Source: Acanthochlamys bracteata
Lineage: Eukaryota; Streptophyta; Magnoliopsida; Pandanales; Velloziaceae
DNA length: 64,000 nt
Direction: 5' to 3'
Assembly (NCBI GenBank): GCA_019914995.1
Contig: CM034143.1
Location: 5,619,501 to 5,683,500 of the forward strand
The translations under genes and the position numbers were made by a program. The notes under the pieces were generated by a model that worked only from the letters and a program-made list of their open reading frames with translations, was not told the origin of the DNA and made no database searches. Positions 58,167 to 64,000 of this stretch are shown here, piece after piece. The stretch's first letter is position 1, and each line of letters opens with the position of its first letter.

Positions 58167-61100
58167 GTTAAACACATTCTCCATTTTAGCTTTGCAGAAT
58201 GTGTTGGTTATCTATTCATCTAAAGCCTAGAGATTTTAGTATTGCATTCATTGAAAAGGACAACTGAATAGATCTGGGCATCTCCTTTACAATACGCCAT
58301 TTACTTTAACAGATTAACTCCAAGAAATTGAAATTTATAGAGGTACAGATGCAATAGATATAAGCTGGTTTCGAACTCTTAACAAGTCAGACTTCTAATA
58401 AGTATAACCATTAGAAGTCCACTAGGAGTATATTGTTTAGAAGTCCACTGGGAATGTAAATTTCTGTACATCGCCACCACATTCTTTAACTGCAGCTGTC
58501 ATTGTAGATCTGTAATTTCATTATGCATAGGCAAATTCCATCAGCTTTTTGTCTAGAACTGCATTCTATCAGTTTTGTGATGCATTATTAATCAAGAAGG
58601 GTGTTGAAAAACTTACTACGTTGTTTGTGGCTGTGAAAAGATGGGAAAGTTTTCTGTAGTAGAATTACCTTTGAACAGTCAGGGTGGTGCCTATTGTGCA
58701 ACTGCCTGGAGTAGAAAAGGACGAAAATTGGTATATCTAAACAGAGTAGGGAAAAGGCTGACTAGAATAGAAGCTCAGCTATCAGCTTGTTTGCTGCCCT
58801 TAATAGATCAATTAATTGATGGTTCTACTAAAAAAATACGGATCTATAAGATCTGTTTGAAACTTCTCTCTTTGTCTAGGCATTTCTAGTCTTTGTCTTA
58901 TGTTGGCATTCACTGCTGGCCTATCTTTTCATTGCATGGAAAACTTTTTGTAGCTCTGCTGATATCTGGAGTGTCGGTTGCACTGTGATTGAGATGGCTA
59001 CTGGTAAGCCACCTTGGAGCCAGAGATTCCAAGGCCAAGAGGTATGAGTCCTCTCTATCTCTCTATCGTGCGCGCGCACGCAAACTGGACTTTCAATGCA
59101 GATAGCTGAAAATTGTGGAGGTCTTTTCTCATTTAAAATGTACTTTGCTTTGCAGGTTCCTTTTCTGTTCTTTCTTGGGACTACTAAGTCGCGTCCTCCA
59201 ATCCCTGAGCATCTTTCATCAGAGGCGAAGGACTTTCTTACAAAATGCTTGCTTGAGTATGCACTATACTTTCCATCTTACATTTATATCCTAGAAAATG
59301 TTTTTATACAGAAAAAGAATTCATGGTGATCTAAAAACTTTACTTTGAAAATTCTAATTTTGCAAATATCTGAACCATCCTCAGCATGGACATAAACCCT
59401 AGTTTCATGATATGAGATGTGAGACTGCTAAAAAATTAGCTTTAAGATAAGGAATGCTATTCTAAAATGGCAAATCCAAATTCAATTACTTTTGAGTAAC
59501 TGTCGGCAAATATTTGCCGATACTTTAGCTTAGCTTAAACATTAATTATTTGTATGTCATATTCAGTTTAATTCTAAATTCATCTAGAAACTTGACATGC
59601 TGACTTTTCCCCTTTTTGTATGTGAAGGAATGAAATACGGCTGTTAGCAACCTCATTAAACCGAGAACTTTCTCTTTAGCCCTTTTCTTTGATTTGCTAC
59701 TATTACCACCCATATTCCTCCTTATTCCTTGAAATTTACCAGGCATTCTTATAGGCACATTGAAAAAAGCATAGGTATGTAGGAAGCTAGGGAAGAGCTT
59801 ATAATGTATGCAGTAACTTTGCAACACACCCTAAACTGCAGGAACAAAAAAGCTTTCTAATGGGAGTGCCAAGGTATATTTTGTTGAGACATAGTGCATA
59901 AAAGAATCATGGAGATTGACAAATCCCTTAGCTTCTTATATCATCCCCAGAGTCCTTCAATAGCTAAGTCGCATGGACGACAATGCTATTCTGATATCTG
60001 AATTTCTGATGTGATGGCTTCAACCAAGCCAACCCCTAAATGCTGCAGCTATGAAGTATACTTTATGCATATTGGTACGGTCTTAATTCAATTTTCTAAC
60101 TTGAAAGAATCAATAAAGAGTTGGAGGCTCAGCTGATTGTAGCTGTTGTATTAGAGAAGATTGTCATGACACCAATTTGTATTTTTTTTATCATGAGGAC
60201 ATCTGCAGTTATTGACCAGTATCTCCCTTGTATTTCTTATATCTTCCCCATTTGGCTTTAACCTTTTATTGATCGTCATGCAATTGTTGGCAGGGAACCA
60301 AGCTTGAGACCAACCGCATCTGATTTGCTACAGGTAATAGTGGAAGCCTTGTTTCAATTCTACTATATTATGATGCTGCTTCGTCAGTCCATTTATTCCC
60401 CTTGATATCTACTGGCAGCACCCATTCGTTACAGGGAAACTCCAAGATCATCATCCACTTGCACGTTCTTTGGTTACGGTTCGATTGCAGTTTCCTCTTT
60501 CTGTAATTACATCAATGACGTTCTATTTCATTTGATTCTCACCTTTAGACTTTCTCAGCAGGACCTGTCAGAAAGTGTCCACACATCCTATACAAAAAAC
60601 TTGTAAGAAGTACTTAGATTTATCTTGTCTTGTGATTAGAAAGAATTTTCTGGTAATTGAGATTCTTCTTTTACTGTACAGACCAAAATCAGAGACAGAA
60701 GGTATGACCAAATGTGACAGCGTGAAAAATGTTAATGTTAGTGGTAGTAGCTCAACCATGTTGTTTGAAGATCCGTCGAGGTTCAGACCTATTTGGGAAA
60801 TGGATAGCTGCAATGACATGTGCCTGATTTATGACAAGGATGACTTCCCAGTAGTTGGATCAGTAAGATATGACTTTCTGTTGTGTTTTTGGTAGCATTT
60901 ATTGAAGAGTTCCCTTGGATGAATGCTTAAGTGCTACGATATTAACGTCAAGTCACTTCTTGATTTATGAGTTAACTGTTATTTTCTATTTATTCATCCA
61001 GAGTCTTAATCCAGTTTCTGAACCTTTGGATGAGTGGCCACGGAAGTTTGATTTAAGTCCTGAACAAGGAAACTTGCACTCAGATGACCTTGGTCAATCG

Positions 61101-62151
61101 GTAAATGGGTCTGCAGTCATTGAAACAGTCATTGAAACTCAGGGAAGTGGCTTCACCTTTCCTTGTGAGCCTAGTTGTGAGGAAGATGATGAAGTAACTG
61201 AGTCGAAAATTAGGGCATTTCTTGATGAGAAGGTAAGTTGCATCTGTTCTAGTACTCAAACCATCAGCCAGTTGCTTTATTTCACTTTTTGGGTTGTTTC
61301 TTTTTTTTTTATTCTTTCTCAGAGCTTTGCGAAAAGATCTGATTAGTTATATTTTAGATCTTGGCTGTCACATTTACTTTTTGTAATTAATTTATTTGCC
61401 ATGTCAGGCCCTTGATTTGAAGAAGCTGCAGACACCTCTCTACGAGCTTTACTATAATGACTCCTTAAATAACAGTGGATCACCATTACCTCCTAAAAGC
61501 AAGGCTTCACCTACTAAAGGGCCGAGTGGAAGGGTAGACAATAAAGCTGAGGTAAGAAAATCCATGAGCTCTGGAAACTGTAGGCGTGCGTCAAGTAGCA
61601 GAATGGATGTCGAGAGGAACCTCAGAGAGATTCCCTCTCATAGGCTGAATGAGTGGGAAGGCCTTCTTCAAGAATCTCCAGAAGAAGGAATAAGTCTGAG
61701 GTTTGTGGATATTATACTTACTGTAGTTTTATTACTTATAACAACTTTAATTATCTAAAAACTCTCTCTAAGAGAGGTCAACCATTAAAACTATAATCCA
61801 GGTGAAATCCGCAGCCTGTACTAGGATCTAGCAAATTGTGGGAGCAGTTTTACATAGTTCATTCTTTAATCAAACTGTTACAAGTTACGTAGACAGTTTT
61901 TATTTCTCATCTACTTTTGCTTTTGGTATGGACATTATTTGATTGAGAAGATCGAGCATAACGAAGAAATACAGGAAATGGAGGGAAGAGCTTGATCAAG
62001 AGCTTGCAAGGGAACGAGGTATTTGGTTGTTACTCATTTATACTGAGATTGATGTTTAATATCTTACTCGTTTCAATAAATGTCTCTCCATGCAGAGATG
62101 CGTCATAGTGGCAGATTATCCCCTGGTGATGGGGCTATCAAAAGGAAATAG
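56076..62151 (+). CDS. ANP: ANP/NPK1-type MAP kinase kinase kinase
   Basis: CDS join(56076..56543,56626..56667,56811..56876,56972..57082,57159..57239,57320..57397,57807..57889,58954..59041,59156..59256,60294..60333,60419..60478,60562..60602,60682..60862,61002..61232,61408..61700,61951..62018,62096..62151), 2088 nt, 695 aa. The start [18 protein letters not shown] is the family signature. The kinase domain runs about 125-390: P-loop 133-140 (GAGAFGHV), Lys155, HRDIKGAN (Asp254), DFG 272-274 and [11 protein letters not shown] long regulatory tail ends [26 protein letters not shown]. In Arabidopsis and tobacco these kinases act with kinesin NACK, MKK6 and MPK4 in cytokinesis, and in stress and immune signalling. 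Intron 5 has a GC donor (57240). The stretch before the kinase domain is longer than in ANP1-3. It looks intact. Confidence 0.93.
58128..58167. repeat. (GA)n microsatellite in MAPKKK intron 7
   Basis: About 40 bp of nearly uninterrupted GA dinucleotides in the 1064-bp intron 57890-58953. Confidence 0.9.
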
Positions 62152-64000
62152 TGAGAAGATTTTGCGCTTTTGCGTTATCATCTGATGCTTAAGGGATGTG
62201 GCAACCTTCTGCTTCAATATCTGTGGTCTTTCAACAAGATGAACAGAGTTCATCGTATATGATGTTTTCATGGATTCAGCATGAACATGTGTACAAACAC
62301 TCAGCTCAAGGAGTAAAGCGGTTGGTGGCATGAAGGGTCTAGCTATTTCGTGATTTTCAGACTCTTGTTGTTCCATGGAATGGTGCATTTGACCAAAGTT
62401 TAACCGGAGAGACTCTTCCTGTTCCTCCAAGAAAATGGATTTCCTGAAGCAAATCTTGTCTGATATTCAGAGGTTCTGCAAACAAATGGTTTCCTTTATA
62501 GAATAATATGATTTCTGACTCCTCAAAGTATTGATCCTGAAACTCATTCTTGTACTTTACAAGTTCTATGCTCTTTCTCAGTGACGCCACAATGTACATT
62601 TTTCCAAAGACTAGCTTATGTATATTTTTCTGGCAGTGGTGAACTTGAGGTGTTTGTAAAGTTGTTGTCCCTTTCTGTTAAACATTCCGGCGGAAATGCT
62701 TATACTCCCAATTCAGAAAACTTAGCATTTACTTCGAGATAGGTATAAGGAATTGTTTGGAACTCTAGGAAGGACACAAAGAAGAGTATGATACTAAGAT
62801 TGACTAGTTTATCTGCAACGTACTTGATAATCATACCAGAATTTTGTAGAAATTATTTTGGAGAACTTCTCTAAAACCATTACTGAAGGAAGCTACATAC
62901 TTTATTAAGAACTTTTCAAGTATTATAGTAAAATTATCTATTACATGAAGGTGCACGTTTCTGAATGTCTATCTGCTATTTCAGGCGTATATACAGCTGT
63001 TATTTGGCATGAAGGTATCTACTATATCAAATTCAAGCAAAAATGAAAAACAAAGAGGTAGTACGTCAGTTTCCTACACCCATAATACCATTTTATTTCT
63101 TCTGCGGGAAATCGATTTAGCAAGAGCCAGGGGAGAGTTGTGAAAGCTAATAGTTTTTCTAGCTTTGTGTTTGTATGATAACTTGCAGCCTCCAGAGCCA
63201 AAAGAATGCTACAGAATCATTTACCAAAAAATGTTCACCTCTTGCATGTTCCATTATCAGTGCATCCTTCAGTCTGAAAAAAAGTGAGACTAAGTTTCAA
63301 CAGCTATGTGACATGAGTCATGTACAGAAAAGAAACACACATGAAGAAACAAGAAGAATAGTGACCTTAAAAAGCTCGAAACAATATACACAGGATACAG
63401 CTTGTGCAACCTTTGATCATAGGCATTCATTTAATATTATCGAAACTACACACAACCCTCACTCAAGCTGATCCCTAGATATGCTTTCTGACCTTGCTCA
63501 GGCATTTTTACCCCTGCGCTTTCAGGTCTGAGCTTGTTCAGGCATTTTTACCCCTTACGCTTTCAGGTCTGACCTTGTTCAAGCATTTTACCCTTACCTA
63601 GTTACTTGATCTACAGACCTTAAACTTATATGATGCTATTTTCTTGAAAAGAGAAGAAGCTTCATAGTTGAAGAGGCCTGTTTCTATGGTAGGCTAAACA
63701 GTGACCTTTCGTAGAAAATATCTTTAAAGCAGAGACGATATTAGGTGTACTGGTAGCTCACAGAACAATAGACGCAAGTTAAATGCTCCAAAAGATATGA
63801 TAGAACTGTTTGAAGACAAATCCAGTTCTGAAACCAATGAGAATGAATTGGCAGCGAAAAGAGTATATACTTCATTGAGCTTAACAGCCTACTCTATCAG
63901 TATTATGTCAATTTTACACTGTAGTATAAGGCAGAGATATGTTTCATGAATTATATTGCATCGTTATAGTGACCTTGCACAGAAAATTCTGCCATATTGA
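62152..64000. other. MAPKKK 3' UTR and terminal intergenic stretch
   Basis: The first 400-600 bp are probably the 3' UTR. The rest holds a 98-codon frame at 63175-63471 without recognisable features and the tandem repeat at 63489-63599. I see no gene, promoter or transposon end that I could defend. Confidence 0.45.
63489..63599. repeat. Short tandem repeat, unit about 40 bp, 2.7 copies
   Basis: The unit TCTGACCTTGCTCAGGCATT..TTTACCCCTGCGCTTTCAGG repeats as TCTGAGCTTGTTCAGG.. and TCTGACCTTGTTCAAGC.. with minor changes. It lies beyond the MAPKKK gene. Confidence 0.85.

Noticed and set aside
58355..58450. GGTTTCGAACTC-like B box in MAPKKK intron 7, considered as a SINE
   Set aside because: No A box at proper spacing and no defined ends.
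58641..58889. 82-codon open frame inside MAPKKK intron 7
   Set aside because: No recognisable domain. The flanking kinase exons splice cleanly around it (57889 to 58954), so it is intronic chance or an old repeat.
63175..63471. 98-codon plus-strand frame near the right edge
   Set aside because: No domain, no start context or neighbouring exon that would support it.
1..64000. tRNA, rRNA and CRISPR searches by eye
   Set aside because: No cloverleaf with matching acceptor stems, no rRNA-like block and no regularly spaced repeats were seen on either strand.

Overview
This is plant nuclear DNA, most likely from a dicot or another non-grass angiosperm. The evidence is multi-exon genes with short exons in AT-rich DNA, GT-AG introns, plant-only gene families (STRUBBELIG-type receptor kinase, EBS/SHL chromatin reader, subtilase, CBP60, ANP/NPK1-type MAPKKK) and plant-type Ty1/copia, PIF/Harbinger, MITE and TRIM elements. 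I cannot name the species. No viral or bacterial segment and no CRISPR array was seen. For the seven complete genes I checked every splice junction by hand for reading phase; each adds up to a whole number of codons.

Layout. At 1-556 is the first coding exon (minus) of a STRUBBELIG-like LRR receptor kinase that runs off the left edge. It is divergent to a complete SEC61 alpha gene (2438-5509, plus, 475 aa). Convergent to that is an EBS/SHL-type BAH-PHD gene (7188-14427, minus, 216 aa) with two introns of about 3 kb. At 14.8-17.9 kb is AT-rich DNA with a long (TA)n tract and MITE remnants.

From 17.9 to 29.3 kb lies a dead PP2A B' regulatory-subunit gene (minus). It is split by an 8.6 kb LTR retrotransposon (20402-29035, target duplication TGAAG). 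That element has no recognisable gag-pol but carries an unrecognised ORF of 390 codons. It in turn holds a nested, decayed Ty1/copia element in the opposite orientation (22105-26930, target duplication GAGAC).

Next come an SBT2-type subtilase (31097-34378, plus, 824 aa as modelled, with one abnormal splice donor), a PRA1-family membrane trafficking gene (36310-38457, minus, 253 aa) and a two-exon gene for a 54-aa membrane-type protein of unknown function (39593-41384, minus). A decayed PIF/Harbinger transposon occupies 41650-46551. It contains a SANT-like ORF, a DDE transposase and a striking G-rich repeat block. A CBP60 calmodulin-binding regulator follows (48457-52325, plus, 512 aa). An ABCB transporter pseudogene (52.6-55.3 kb, minus) is riddled with MITEs and a 690 bp TRIM element. 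The last gene is an ANP-type MAPKKK (56076-62151, plus, 695 aa, 17 coding exons). The final 1.8 kb has no gene I can support.

The live genes are unrelated in pathway (secretion, chromatin reading, protein processing, vesicle traffic, immunity and calcium signalling, MAPK signalling). There is no sign of a functional gene cluster. The most unusual material is the composite retroelement and its unknown ORF, and the relation between the Harbinger element and the MITEs scattered through the window.
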